Source of the DNA: Kiritimatiellota bacterium
GTDB lineage: Bacteria; Verrucomicrobiota; Kiritimatiellia; RFP12; UBA1067
Direction: 5' to 3'
NCBI GenBank assembly: GCA_009778475.1
Contig: WRJS01000014.1
Location: 1 to 49,888 of the forward strand
Length of the DNA: 49,888 bases
A program made the position numbers and the translations under genes. The notes under the pieces are model-generated. The model searched no databases. It was not told where the DNA came from and saw only the letters and a program-made list of their open reading frames with translations. This document shows positions 34,793-42,509 of the stretch, piece by piece. How positions within the stretch are numbered: the stretch's first letter is position 1; the number at the start of each line of letters is the position of its first letter.

Positions 34793-35638
34793 TTAGTCCG
34801 CAGCTTCCACAACCTCAATCTCCGGCGAGATGAATTCGCGCAGGCGCGCTTGGATGAAATCCTGCCGCGTGAACGCGGCGGAGGCGCACCCGGCGCACAT
34901 ACCGCGAAACGCGATGGTCACCGTGTCGCCCTCGATGTCGATTAGCTCGATGTCGCCGCCGTCGCGGCGGAGGTGCGGGCGTATCTCGCGCTCGATGATT
35001 TCCTCGATCAGCTTCATCTTCTGGATGTTGGAAAGCCTCCTCTGCGGCGGCGCGGCGGCGGACTTTTCCGTACGCGCCTGCCGGACGGCGTCAATCAGGT
35101 TCTGCACGGCCTCCCGGCACATTCCGCACCCGCCGCCGGCCTTGCAGTAGTTCGTGACTTTGTCCACGGTGTCCAGACCGTTCTCGGTAGCGACCCTGCG
35201 AATCTCGTTCTCCGAGACACCGAAGCAGGTGCACACGATATGATCCTCCAGGTTCTTGACGATGACCTCACCTGTGCGGTAGTTGTGGATGGCCGCCTCG
35301 AGCGCCTCGCGCCCCATGACGGAGCAGTGCATCTTCTGGTCAGGCAGCCCGCCGAGGAAATCGGCGATGTCCTTGTTGGTGATGCGCTGCGCCTCCTCGA
35401 TGGTCTTGCCGATAAGCATCTCCGTGAGCGCGGACGATGACGCGATCGCGCTCGCGCACCCGAACGTCTGGAATTTCACGTCGCAGATGCGCTTGTCCGG
35501 CCCGAGCTTGAACATGAGCGTCAACGCATCGCCGCACGCGAGCGATCCGACCGTGCCGGTGCCGTCGGGGTTCTCAATCTTCCCGACGTTCCGCGGGTTC
35601 CTGAAATGCTCCATCACTTTCTCGCTGTAATCCCACAT
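34793..35638 (-). CDS. nifU: NifU-type iron-sulfur cluster scaffold, three-domain
   Basis: 281 residues. IscU-like domain with Cys35, Cys61 and Cys105 (GSLACGDAL, TFGCASAIASSSALTE, QKMHCSVMG), central BFD-like [2Fe-2S] domain (CTCFGVSENEI and CKAGGGCGMC, 136-174), and C-terminal Nfu domain with CAGC at 248-251. This full-length architecture assembles clusters in nitrogen fixers but also serves as a general scaffold in many anaerobes. There is no nifS or nitrogenase gene nearby. The ATG at 35638 follows GGAGGA at eight bases; a longer frame upstream lacks support. It would supply the many Fe-S proteins of the window (Rnf, Ior, LeuC, radical SAM). Confidence 0.9.
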   Translation of the reverse strand: MWDYSEKVMEHFRNPRNVGKIENPDGTGTVGSLACGDALTLMFKLGPDKRICDVKFQTFGCASAIASSSALTEMLIGKTIEEAQRITNKDIADFLGGLPDQKMHCSVMGREALEAAIHNYRTGEVIVKNLEDHIVCTCFGVSENEIRRVATENGLDTVDKVTNYCKAGGGCGMCREAVQNLIDAVRQARTEKSAAAPPQRRLSNIQKMKLIEEIIEREIRPHLRRDGGDIELIDIEGDTVTIAFRGMCAGCASAAFTRQDFIQARLREFISPEIEVVEAAD

Positions 35639-35679
35639 GCGGATAATCCTCCGTTTTCCTTGAACCGCAGATAACGCAG

Positions 35680-35994
35680 ATTTCACAGATTGAAAAAATC
35701 CTGTAAAATCCTGTTAATCCTGTCTAAAATAAACCTCCGTTTTTATTACACAGAGTTTCACAGAGGAGTCACAGAGGCACACAGAGTTTTGGAAAAAATT
35801 CTCTGTGACTCTTTGTGGTATCTCTGTGGTTCTCTGTGCAACATTTATTCGCCCGTTTTCTTTCGCCACAAAGGACGCTATTCTTGTGCCTATCGTGAAA
35901 ACCATTGCGTCTATTGTGGTGAAAATTCATCCGCATCCCTCATTCCCCTGCCATGGCCTGATTCCTCATTTCAAATTCCTGATTCCTAATTCCC
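35680..35994. repeat. Intergenic repeat region with a CACAGAG inverted repeat
   Basis: 35683-35725 is a run of variants of AATCCTGT; the same motif in the other orientation is at 3751-3772 (GACAGGATGAACAGGATG). 35749-35838 is a large imperfect inverted repeat of CACAGAG / CTCTGTG units around a TTTTGGAAAAAATT centre. 35839-35994 is AT-rich with short direct repeats (ATTCCTGATTCC..) and no gene. Simple mononucleotide-poor junk-like repeats of this sort are known from many anaerobe genomes. Confidence 0.6.
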
Positions 35995-36795
35995 CTAGTA
36001 GTACCGCTTGGTGAAATGCGACGGCCTATGCCTATGGATTTTAGCATTCGTTTTTTCGAGTCTCAGGTAATACCATGCGTATCCGAAGTCGGCGTTCGAG
36101 AACTGGCTGACGCGGTTGTTGGCGAGGTGCTCCTGATTGCGCTTGATGATGGCATCGCCCGTCTCCTTGACGGCCTCGGCGAGGAGGTCGGCGGCGGACT
36201 CAATGCGTTTGCGCTGGATGAGAATCCAGGCGAGCAGGGAGTAGAGGACGTTTTTTTCACTGCGGTAAACCCTGCCAATGTGTTGCCGGAAGAACATCCT
36301 GATGTCGTCGGTCTCGGCTTTGAGCATGTACATTCGGGTAATCTTGATTTCCATCTGTATGTGGCGATAGACGCGCACATCAGCGAACAGCGCGTCAACT
36401 TTCTTGAAGTCCTTGTCAACATTGCTTGCCCAATAGAGCCTGATAAGCTGGGCCGAGATTTGATGCTTCGCAGACGGAATCCAAGGGATGACGCGCTTGA
36501 GCTTGATGAATGCGGCAATAGCCTGATTGACATCCTCATACCAATTATCTATAGCATTTCCTCGCAATGCGGAGGTTTGTTGTTGCGGCTTCTTCTGATT
36601 TTCGCACAAGTCGTCCATAATGTCTCGATCCCTTTTGTCAAGCCACCGATGGAGCAGGCGGGAAATCTGCCGTTGCCCGACGATGAACACGAGCAAAGCC
36701 AAGGGGATAGACCATCCCCAGTGTATCACGCCCGTCACCGCCAGCGCGAATCCCGCAAGCAGGCCCAACACAGCATTTAAAATCAACAGTCTCAT
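35995..36795 (-). CDS. Membrane-anchored protein, tandem paralogue 2
   Basis: 266 residues. Two membrane helices at about 3-22 and 26-45 (MRLLILNAVLGLLAGFALAV, WGWSIPLALLVFIVG), then a cytoplasmic helical domain with a conserved stretch YSLLAWILIQRKR and a basic end HFTKRYY. It aligns over its whole length with the preceding gene: SLLAWILIQR versus SLFAWILVQR, EHLANNRVSQFSNADFG versus AALANNRLNQFTNAALG. The helical part looks TPR-like. GGAG lies eight bases before the ATG at 36795. Family not recognised. Confidence 0.8.
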   Translation of the reverse strand: MRLLILNAVLGLLAGFALAVTGVIHWGWSIPLALLVFIVGQRQISRLLHRWLDKRDRDIMDDLCENQKKPQQQTSALRGNAIDNWYEDVNQAIAAFIKLKRVIPWIPSAKHQISAQLIRLYWASNVDKDFKKVDALFADVRVYRHIQMEIKITRMYMLKAETDDIRMFFRQHIGRVYRSEKNVLYSLLAWILIQRKRIESAADLLAEAVKETGDAIIKRNQEHLANNRVSQFSNADFGYAWYYLRLEKTNAKIHRHRPSHFTKRYY

Positions 36796-36863
36796 TTCAC
36801 TTCTCCTTTCCGTTTCGCCTGCTGGATACGGGACCTCATGCCCGCGGGATTCGCCATCCGCCA

Positions 36864-37682
36864 CTAGTAGTGCCGCTTGGCAAACGGCGACTGGCGCTGG
36901 GTCTTGACCTTGGGTTGCTCGAGGTGCAGGGCGTACCACTCCTCGCCGAGGGCGGCGTTGGTGAACTGGTTGAGGCGGTTGTTGGCGAGGGCGGCGAGGT
37001 TGCTTTTGACGACGTCGCTCTCCATCTTCTTGCTGGCCTCGAGCAGGACTTTGTTGGCCTCGCCGGGGTCGTTGCGCTGGACGAGTATCCACGCGAAGAG
37101 CGAGTACAGGAGCGCGCCCTGGCCGTAGCGGGTCTTGGCGGCCTGCTTGCGGAAGAATTTCTCGATGTCGGCGGTGGGGGCGTTGAGCATGTGCATGCGG
37201 GCGATCTTGAGCGTGGCCATCATGGGCTCGACGTAGAGGGCGGAGGGGAGCAGTTCGTCCACACGCCGGAAGTCCTTCACGGACCAGTAGAGCTGGATGC
37301 GCAGGGTCGCGATCTGGCGGTGCATCAGGAACATCCAGCGGTTGTAGCGCTCGAGCCTGGCGGAGGCGGCCAGCGCCTGCTCGACGATGCGCTTCTGGTC
37401 GCGCTCAATCTCGGTCTGCGCCTGCTTGAGGCTGCCGGGCGGGCGCATCTGCCACATGTGGACTTTCTGCTGCATCCGCTTCTGCCCTTCGGTCATGATG
37501 ACCTGCACGGCGGTCATGTCGTTCTTGATGCGGCGGCTGAGCAGCCAGGCGGCGAGGCCTTGCCCCGCGACGAACACGAGCAGCCCCCAGAGGATCGACC
37601 ACCCCCAGTGCGATGCCTTGGTGGCCGTGAAGACGACCGCGACCAGCACCCCGAACACACCATTCAAAATCAGCGTCAACAT
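36864..37682 (-). CDS. Membrane-anchored protein, tandem paralogue 1
   Basis: 272 residues. Two N-terminal helices (MLTLILNGVFGVLVAVVFTA, GWSILWGLLVFVAGQGLAAW), then an alpha-helical domain ending PFAKRHY, closely paralogous to the downstream gene 68 bp away. AAAAGGAG abuts an ATG at 37688; the next ATG (37682) is better spaced and gives the paralogue-matching start MLTLILN. Function unknown; a duplicated pair expressed together, so a hetero-oligomer is possible. Confidence 0.8.
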   Translation of the reverse strand: MLTLILNGVFGVLVAVVFTATKASHWGWSILWGLLVFVAGQGLAAWLLSRRIKNDMTAVQVIMTEGQKRMQQKVHMWQMRPPGSLKQAQTEIERDQKRIVEQALAASARLERYNRWMFLMHRQIATLRIQLYWSVKDFRRVDELLPSALYVEPMMATLKIARMHMLNAPTADIEKFFRKQAAKTRYGQGALLYSLFAWILVQRNDPGEANKVLLEASKKMESDVVKSNLAALANNRLNQFTNAALGEEWYALHLEQPKVKTQRQSPFAKRHY

Positions 37683-37806
37683 CTGCATCTCCTTTTCGAT
37701 AATCGGGCGACCGCGCGCCCGGCTTTGTTCATCCTTGCCTTTGTCAGGCGAAAGGAGTATCATTGTCTTAAATCGCATCGATAAAGACAAGCATGGAATG
37801 GATGAA

Positions 37807-39117
37807 ATGAAAACTTTGGCATTGCGGCTTCACGGCAAGGACGACCTCCGCCTCGAGCGTTTCGCGCTCCCGGAGATTACGGATGACGAGATCCTCGCGG
37901 ACATCGTCACGAACAGCATCTGCATGTCGGACTATAAGGCGACGATCCAGGGCGCGGCGCACAAGCGCGTGCCGGACGATGTCGCGCAGAACCCCGTCAT
38001 CCTCGGCCACGAGTTCTGCGGCAAGCTGCTGGAGGTCGGCAAAAACTGGCAGCACAAATTCCGCGCGGGGCAGAAGTACGGCGTGCAGCCGCAGCTGAAC
38101 ATCCCCGGCCGCGAGCACTGGGCGCCGGGCTACTCGTTCCGCTGGATCGGCGGCAACGCCACGCGCATCATCATCCCGCGCGAGGTGCTGGAGCTCGACT
38201 GCCTGCTGACCTACGACGGCGACGCCTACTACAAGTCCTCCATCGCCGAGCCGGTGTCGTGCATCGTGGGCGCGTTCCGTTGCAGCTACCACTTCAAGGC
38301 CGGCGAGTACGCCCACCAGATGGGCATCAAAAACGGCGGCACGATGGCCATCCTCGCGGGCGCGGGACCCATGGGGCTGAGCGCGATCGACCTCGCGCTC
38401 CACGGCCCGGAGCACCGCCCCGGGCGCCTCGTCATCACCGACGTTGACCAGACGCGCCTCGACCGCGCCGCGCAGATTTTCCCCGTCGCCCACGCGCGGG
38501 ACTGCGGCGTGGAACTCATCTACCTCAACACCTCCGGCATGGGCGACCCCGTGCCACGCATCAAGGCGGTCAACGGCGGCAACGGCTTCAACGACGTGAT
38601 GGTGTTCGCGCCCGTCCCCGCGCTCATCGAGCAAGGCTCCGCGCTGCTCGACTTCCTCGGCTGCCTCAACTTCTTCGCCGGGCCCGCGCATCAGGACTTC
38701 AAGGCGGCGGTGAATTTCTACGATGTCCACTACATGGGGCATCACATCGTCGGCTCGTCGGGCGGGAACACCAAGGACTTGCAGGACTCGATGGACTACG
38801 CGGCGCAAGGGCTCGTCACGCCCTCGGTGATGATCACGCACGTCGGCGGCATCGACTCCGTTGCGGACGCGACCAAGACCCTCACGCAAGTGCCGGGCGG
38901 CAAGCGGCTGGTCTATACGCACGTGTCCATGCCCATGACCGCGATCACCGACTTTCCCGCGCTCGGCCAGCGCGACCCCTACTTCGCCGCGCTCGCCGAC
39001 ATCTGCGCCCGCAACAACGGCCTCTGGTGCTCCGAGGCGGAGGAGTACGTTTTGAAGAACGCACCGAGGCTGGAGGAGGATTCCGGGAGCGCAGGGCTTC
39101 CGCCCTGCCAATATTAA
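37807..39117 (+). CDS. Zinc-dependent dehydrogenase, L-sorbose-1-phosphate reductase (SorE)-like, with repeat-derived tail
   Basis: 436 residues. Medium-chain dehydrogenase fold: NSICMSDYKATIQGAAHK, VILGHEFCG (Zn ligands), and the nucleotide loop ILAGAGPMGL. Almost every block (CMSDYKATIQGA, HEFCGKLLEVGKNWQHKF, INFYDVHY-like NFYDVHYMGHH, GGNTKDLQD) is shared with bacterial SorE, so it probably reduces a keto-sugar phosphate. The normal end is near EYVLKNAPRLEE; the last residues GSAGLPPCQY are encoded by the palindrome at 39085-39145. ATG 37807 is chosen by homology; ATG 37798 would add three residues. Confidence 0.85.
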   Translation: MKTLALRLHGKDDLRLERFALPEITDDEILADIVTNSICMSDYKATIQGAAHKRVPDDVAQNPVILGHEFCGKLLEVGKNWQHKFRAGQKYGVQPQLNIPGREHWAPGYSFRWIGGNATRIIIPREVLELDCLLTYDGDAYYKSSIAEPVSCIVGAFRCSYHFKAGEYAHQMGIKNGGTMAILAGAGPMGLSAIDLALHGPEHRPGRLVITDVDQTRLDRAAQIFPVAHARDCGVELIYLNTSGMGDPVPRIKAVNGGNGFNDVMVFAPVPALIEQGSALLDFLGCLNFFAGPAHQDFKAAVNFYDVHYMGHHIVGSSGGNTKDLQDSMDYAAQGLVTPSVMITHVGGIDSVADATKTLTQVPGGKRLVYTHVSMPMTAITDFPALGQRDPYFAALADICARNNGLWCSEAEEYVLKNAPRLEEDSGSAGLPPCQY

Positions 39118-39180
39118 CGATGCAGGGCGGAAGCCCTGCGCTCCCGGCGCTATGCGCTCCCGGCATTTGCGCTCCCGGAC
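39085..39180. repeat. Perfect 24-bp inverted repeat plus two partial copies (GGGAGCGCAGGGC family)
   Basis: Arms 39085-39108 and 39122-39145 are exact complements around a 13-base loop; each arm equals the unit at 4302-4325. Two shorter pieces (TGCGCTCCCGG) follow at 39153 and 39170. The stem may terminate the SorE-like gene, whose stop lies in the loop. Confidence 0.9.
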
Positions 39181-39243
39181 AACACGGCACAGGGGGCGGC
39201 GGCATAAAGGGGACGAAGGGGACAGAGGGGCACAAACCCCTTC

Positions 39244-39272
39244 TTGACCTCCGTGCACCATTGGGGTAATAT
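39244..39272 (+). promoter_or_regulatory. Strong sigma-70-type promoter, module 1
   Basis: TTGACC, 17-base spacer, TAATAT, followed by GGGAGGA and the ATG at 39305. Nearly identical to the promoter at 39633. Confidence 0.7.
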
Positions 39273-39304
39273 ATTTGTTTTTAGGGAATCATGGGAGGAT
39301 TAAA

Positions 39305-39496
39305 ATGAAAAAAGATGGACGTGATCAATTGCTTGAACGTGTCAGCGAGACCGGGGGGGACGTCGCCAGCAAAGCCGGGGCGCCGCGCAAGCCCTCGAAA
39401 CCTGCGGTGCTGGTGGCACCCGCCCGTAAGCGCATATTCCCAATCCCGGGGCTGCCGATCGTCAAGATCATTGATATGAGGGCTGTATTGAAATAA
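39305..39496 (+). CDS. Small protein, 63 aa, module 1
   Basis: Begins MKKDGRDQLLERVSETGG; the middle is Lys/Pro/Ala-rich and positively charged, the end is hydrophobic (IFPIPGLPIVKIIDMRAVL). Strong promoter and ribosome site (GGGAGGA, five bases before ATG) argue that it is expressed. Family unknown. Upstream DNA from about 39204 is duplicated before the next small ORF. Confidence 0.6.
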   Translation: MKKDGRDQLLERVSETGGDVASKAGAPRKPSKPAVLVAPARKRIFPIPGLPIVKIIDMRAVLK

Positions 39497-39632
39497 ACGA
39501 CCGCCCAAGTTAAATGCGCTGCGCGGCATAAAGGGGGACGGAGGGGACCTAAGGGACACAGGGGTAAAACACTTTCGTCTCCTTCGTCCCCTCTGTCTCC
39601 TTCGTCCCTTCCAGCAGGGCAAAAAACCCCTC

Positions 39633-39661
39633 TTGACCTCCGTGCGGCATTGGGGTAACAT
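39633..39661 (+). promoter_or_regulatory. Sigma-70-type promoter, module 2
   Basis: TTGACC, 17-base spacer, TAACAT, in a copy of the module 1 upstream region. Confidence 0.65.
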
Positions 39662-39694
39662 ATTTGTTTTTGGAAATCATGGGAGGATCGGGAA

Positions 39695-39787
39695 ATGAAG
39701 AAAGACGGGAACGCATTCATCATCAGCGTTGAGTCCATCCGTGAAACCTTGATGCTTTTGAACAAACGGCCCAACGTCAAACGGTGA
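39695..39787 (+). CDS. Small protein, 30 aa, module 2
   Basis: MKKDGNAFIISVESIRETLM, then a basic end. It shares only MKKDG with module 1, although the upstream 100 or so bases are near-identical, so the coding parts have diverged or were exchanged. GGAGGA lies seven bases before the ATG. It precedes the DUF6941-like gene by 31 bases and may be its leader gene. Confidence 0.5.
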   Translation: MKKDGNAFIISVESIRETLMLLNKRPNVKR

Positions 39788-39818
39788 ATGCAATTTTTAT
39801 CAAACGAAAGGAGAGATC

Positions 39819-40241
39819 ATGTTACCTGACTTGCAAGCGAGCATATTGTGCGATGACGTGCGCCAGGAGCGCAACGGGAAGTTCATGCTGATCGGGATTT
39901 TCGACGGGCTCGCGCACCCGTCGAACCAGCCGGTCTGCCCGCGCATCTGCCTGGTGAACCGCTGGTGCATGGGCGAGGGCGAGTTCACGCAGAAGTCGCG
40001 CATCATGGCGCCGGACCGCGTGACCGTCGTGGCGGAGGGCCAGCCCGTGCCGATCAAGTTGTCGAACGACCAGCAGGTCGCGACGACCGTCGAGGTGTTC
40101 ATCAATCTGGCATTTCATCAGGAGGGGACTCACTGGGTGGAAGTCCTCCTGGATCAGCAGCTGCGTATGCGCTATCCGCTTCATGTGCGGAAACTGGCGC
40201 CCCAGAAGCATCCCGGCCAGCCGCCGCCCCATACGCCATAG
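39819..40241 (+). CDS. DUF6941-like protein
   Basis: 140 residues. The pattern ASILCDDVRQE..GKFMLIGIFD, a later beta-rich stretch (VEVFINLAFHQEGTHWVEVLLD) and a proline-rich end match, as far as I recall, a family of small bacterial proteins of unknown function called DUF6941. AAAGGAG precedes the ATG. No signal peptide. The last 140 bp overlap the 3' end of dnaG on the opposite strand. Confidence 0.75.
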   Translation: MLPDLQASILCDDVRQERNGKFMLIGIFDGLAHPSNQPVCPRICLVNRWCMGEGEFTQKSRIMAPDRVTVVAEGQPVPIKLSNDQQVATTVEVFINLAFHQEGTHWVEVLLDQQLRMRYPLHVRKLAPQKHPGQPPPHTP

Positions 40242-42138
40242 CCGGGTCGGCGAGGCTTGCCAGCATCATGAGTTGGCAAGCCCGCTCCCACGGCTCTGAC
40301 TTCAGGCGGTGGATCTGCGCGGACAACGAGAGGCGCGGCATATCGCTTTCCGCGGCGTGCGCGTCGAGCCTGTCGCGGGTCTGCTGGAGCGCGTCGATCC
40401 ATAGCCGCGTGATGAGGCCCTTGGCCGCGTCGAGCGGCGTGCGCTCGCGCGCACTCATCATCTTCTGCTTGTTCGCGATGATGTTGCCGAGGAGGGTCTG
40501 CCACTCGGGCTCGACGGTTGCGCCGAGCCCCGCCACTTTGTCGCCGCCGTCCCTGTGCTGCCCCATCACCGCGCTCATCACGGCGCGCGTGAACGTGTGC
40601 CGCAGCAGTTCCGGCGGCAGGTGTTTTTCCACGAGCGCCAGCACCTCCGCGTCATGCTCATGCTCCACGAGGAACTCGCACAGCAGGAACTCCGTGCGCG
40701 ACGGCGGCTCCGGCGGCGGCGGCGCGTCGAGGTCGGGCGGCGCATCCTCCTCGGGGGCGAAATCATCCGGCGGCGGCTCCTCGGCCTTGAAACTCGCCCT
40801 GTACGCCGCCTGTTGGCGCTGGTGCTCGCGGTGGCGCTCCAAATCCTCCTCGAACGCCGAGAGCGGCAGGTGCAGCAGGCGCGCCGCCTCCTCCGTCAGA
40901 TGCGAGCGCTGCACCGCGCTGGAGCAGGCGGCCAGCATCTCGATCACGCCGCGCGAGACACGGTTGAGCGCGTCGATGCTGTCGGGGTTCGCCTCCGCCT
41001 TGCGCAGGGCCGCGACCTGAAACTGCGTGATGGACACCGCGTTTTCGAGCAGGTCGCGGAACGCCGCCGCGCCCTGCTTGCGCAGGAGGGAGTCCGGGTC
41101 CTCGCCCTCGGGCATCTGCGCCACGCGCACGGGGATCTCCGCCGCGAGGAACAGCGCACCCGTGCGCAACGCGGCCTTGCCCCCGGCCGCGTCGCCGTCG
41201 AACGCCAGCACCACGCTGTCCGCGTGCCGCTTCAGCAGCGCGACGTGCTCCTCCGTGAAGGCCGTACCCTGCGCGGCCACGGCCGTCTCGAGGCCGCACG
41301 CATGGCAGCGGATCACGTCGATCTGCCCCTCGCAGATAATGGCCTCGCGGCGCGGGTGCTTCACGATTTTCGCGGCGGCCTTGTCGAGCGCGTACAGCAC
41401 GCGGCTCTTGATGAAGATGTCGGTCTCCGGGCTGTTGACGTATTTCGCGGGGTGCGCCTTGGGGTCGAGGACGCGGCCGCTGAACGCCACCACGCGCCCC
41501 TGCCGGTCGCAGACGGGGAACATCAGGCGGCCCGAGAAGCGGTGGTAGAAATCATCCGGCCGGCTGGCGTCGCGCGGCGGCACCAGCGCCCCGGCGGCGA
41601 CGAGCAGGTCGGTGCCGTAGCCGTACTTCTCCCCCCACTTCACGAGCGCGTCGCGCGGCCGCGCCGGGGCGTAGCCGATGCCGAATGCCTTGACGGTGTC
41701 ATCCGAAAGCCCGCGGTCGGCGAGGTACTTCCGCGCGGTCTCCGCCGCGCGCGTCTCGCGGAGGCAACGCTGATAAAACGCGGCGAGTTCCGCATGGAGC
41801 GCGTAGAGCCGGTTGCGGACCTGCGCGGTGTCGTCCACATTCTCTTTGAGCGCCACCCCGGCGCGGTCGGCCAGCAGGCGCACCGCGTCCATGAACGCCA
41901 GGCCGTCCAGTTTCATCAGGAACGTGAAGACGTCGCCGTCCTCCCCGCACCCGAAGCAATGGTAGCGCTGGCGCGCGGGGTTGACATGGAACGAGGGCGT
42001 CTTCTCGCCGTGGAACGGGCAGCAGCCCTTGTAGGACGCGCCCGCGCGTTTGAGCGCGACCCTCGCCCCGATAAACTCAACGATGTCAACCCGCGCGCGG
42101 ATTTCATCGAGCGCCGAATCTGTGAATTTCCCCGCCAT
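40102..42138 (-). CDS. dnaG: DNA primase
   Basis: 678 residues. Zinc-binding domain CCPFHGEKTPSFHV..YHCFGCGEDGD with Cys40, His43, Cys61 and Cys64; RNA-polymerase domain; TOPRIM with ICEGQIDVIRCHACGL and LAFDGDAAGGKAAL; then a C-terminal helical region for DnaB binding with a Pro/Asp-rich linker around residue 455. It makes primers for replication. The ATG at 42138 gives the conventional start. The end is proline-rich and overlaps the DUF6941-like gene by 140 bp in convergent orientation. The rpsU-dnaG-rpoD arrangement common in other bacteria is absent. Confidence 0.95.
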   Translation of the reverse strand: MAGKFTDSALDEIRARVDIVEFIGARVALKRAGASYKGCCPFHGEKTPSFHVNPARQRYHCFGCGEDGDVFTFLMKLDGLAFMDAVRLLADRAGVALKENVDDTAQVRNRLYALHAELAAFYQRCLRETRAAETARKYLADRGLSDDTVKAFGIGYAPARPRDALVKWGEKYGYGTDLLVAAGALVPPRDASRPDDFYHRFSGRLMFPVCDRQGRVVAFSGRVLDPKAHPAKYVNSPETDIFIKSRVLYALDKAAAKIVKHPRREAIICEGQIDVIRCHACGLETAVAAQGTAFTEEHVALLKRHADSVVLAFDGDAAGGKAALRTGALFLAAEIPVRVAQMPEGEDPDSLLRKQGAAAFRDLLENAVSITQFQVAALRKAEANPDSIDALNRVSRGVIEMLAACSSAVQRSHLTEEAARLLHLPLSAFEEDLERHREHQRQQAAYRASFKAEEPPPDDFAPEEDAPPDLDAPPPPEPPSRTEFLLCEFLVEHEHDAEVLALVEKHLPPELLRHTFTRAVMSAVMGQHRDGGDKVAGLGATVEPEWQTLLGNIIANKQKMMSARERTPLDAAKGLITRLWIDALQQTRDRLDAHAAESDMPRLSLSAQIHRLKSEPWERACQLMMLASLADPAMAYGAAAGRDASGAPVSAHEADSAYAAADPGGLPPSESPPDEMPD

Positions 42139-42185
42139 AGATGCGGAAGCGATAATACCACGGGGACACGCGGCGGGTCAAGGGG

Positions 42186-42258
42186 CTAGTGTCCTGTAAA
42201 ACACATTTTGCGTGGCGTGTCCGTATGGCGTGCGGCGGCAAGTGGAATTCCCATACGG
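42186..42258. repeat. Two repeat families side by side before tRNA-Glu
   Basis: CTAGTGTCCTGTAAAACACA at 42186-42205 (same 20 bases as 28103 and 49841), then CCGTATGG..CCATACGG hairpin at 42221-42258 with a TGCGGCGG core of the ATGG.GTGCGGCGG family. AAAAAATAAC follows, so it could terminate transcription rightward. Confidence 0.7.
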
Positions 42259-42278
42259 AAAAAATAACAGAAAGGGGC

Positions 42279-42308
42279 TTGCGTATGGCGGGGGAGATTT
42301 GGTATTGT
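42279..42308 (+). promoter_or_regulatory. Putative promoter of tRNA-Glu
   Basis: TTGCGT, 18-base spacer, TATTGT; transcription would begin about 7-10 bases before the mature tRNA end. Confidence 0.5.
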
Positions 42309-42320
42309 GGTTCCCACTTT

Positions 42321-42395
42321 GCGCCCATCGTCTATCGGTTAGGACACCAGGTTTTCATCCTAGTAAGCGGAGTTCGACTCTCCGTGGGCGCGCCA
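42321..42395 (+). tRNA. tRNA-Glu (anticodon TTC)
   Basis: 75 bases including the encoded CCA. Acceptor GCGCCCA pairs with TGGGCGC, the T arm CGGAG-TTCGACT-CTCCG is perfect, the D loop has GGTTAGGA. The anticodon loop is TTTTCAT, giving TTC for Glu. One anticodon-stem pair (second from the outer end) reads C-A, a mismatch. Upstream promoter and discriminator G73 fit. Confidence 0.93.
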
Positions 42396-42447
42396 CCCCC
42401 TTCCCGCCCCCCCTTTCTTAAAAATGCGCTTGGCGTGCGCGGAGTGC

Positions 42448-42476
42448 TTGAATTATGCCGGGCGTTGGTGTATATT
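42448..42476 (+). promoter_or_regulatory. Sigma-70-type promoter of the rnf genes
   Basis: TTGAAT, 17-base spacer, TATATT; GGGAG follows, ten bases before the rnfA ATG. Confidence 0.6.
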
Positions 42477-42509
42477 AAACCCTTTTAGGCTTTTGGGAGT
42501 TTGCATTTT

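Noticed and set aside
34793-35638. Nitrogen fixation inferred from NifU
   Set aside because: No nitrogenase or nif regulatory gene; NifU-type scaffolds are widespread outside nitrogen fixers.
36796-37092. Extra 99-codon N-terminal extension of the second tandem paralogue
   Set aside because: It overlaps the first paralogue out of frame, is Arg/Gln/Pro-rich, and a good ribosome site precedes the ATG at 36795, which matches the paralogue's start.
39204-39790. CRISPR-like array
   Set aside because: The repeated blocks are only two, of about 100 bp, contain promoters and ORFs, and are not evenly spaced. No cas gene is in the window.
42501-42509. TTG start for rnfA
   Set aside because: It is one base after the ribosome site, and the ATG at 42510 matches the family start.
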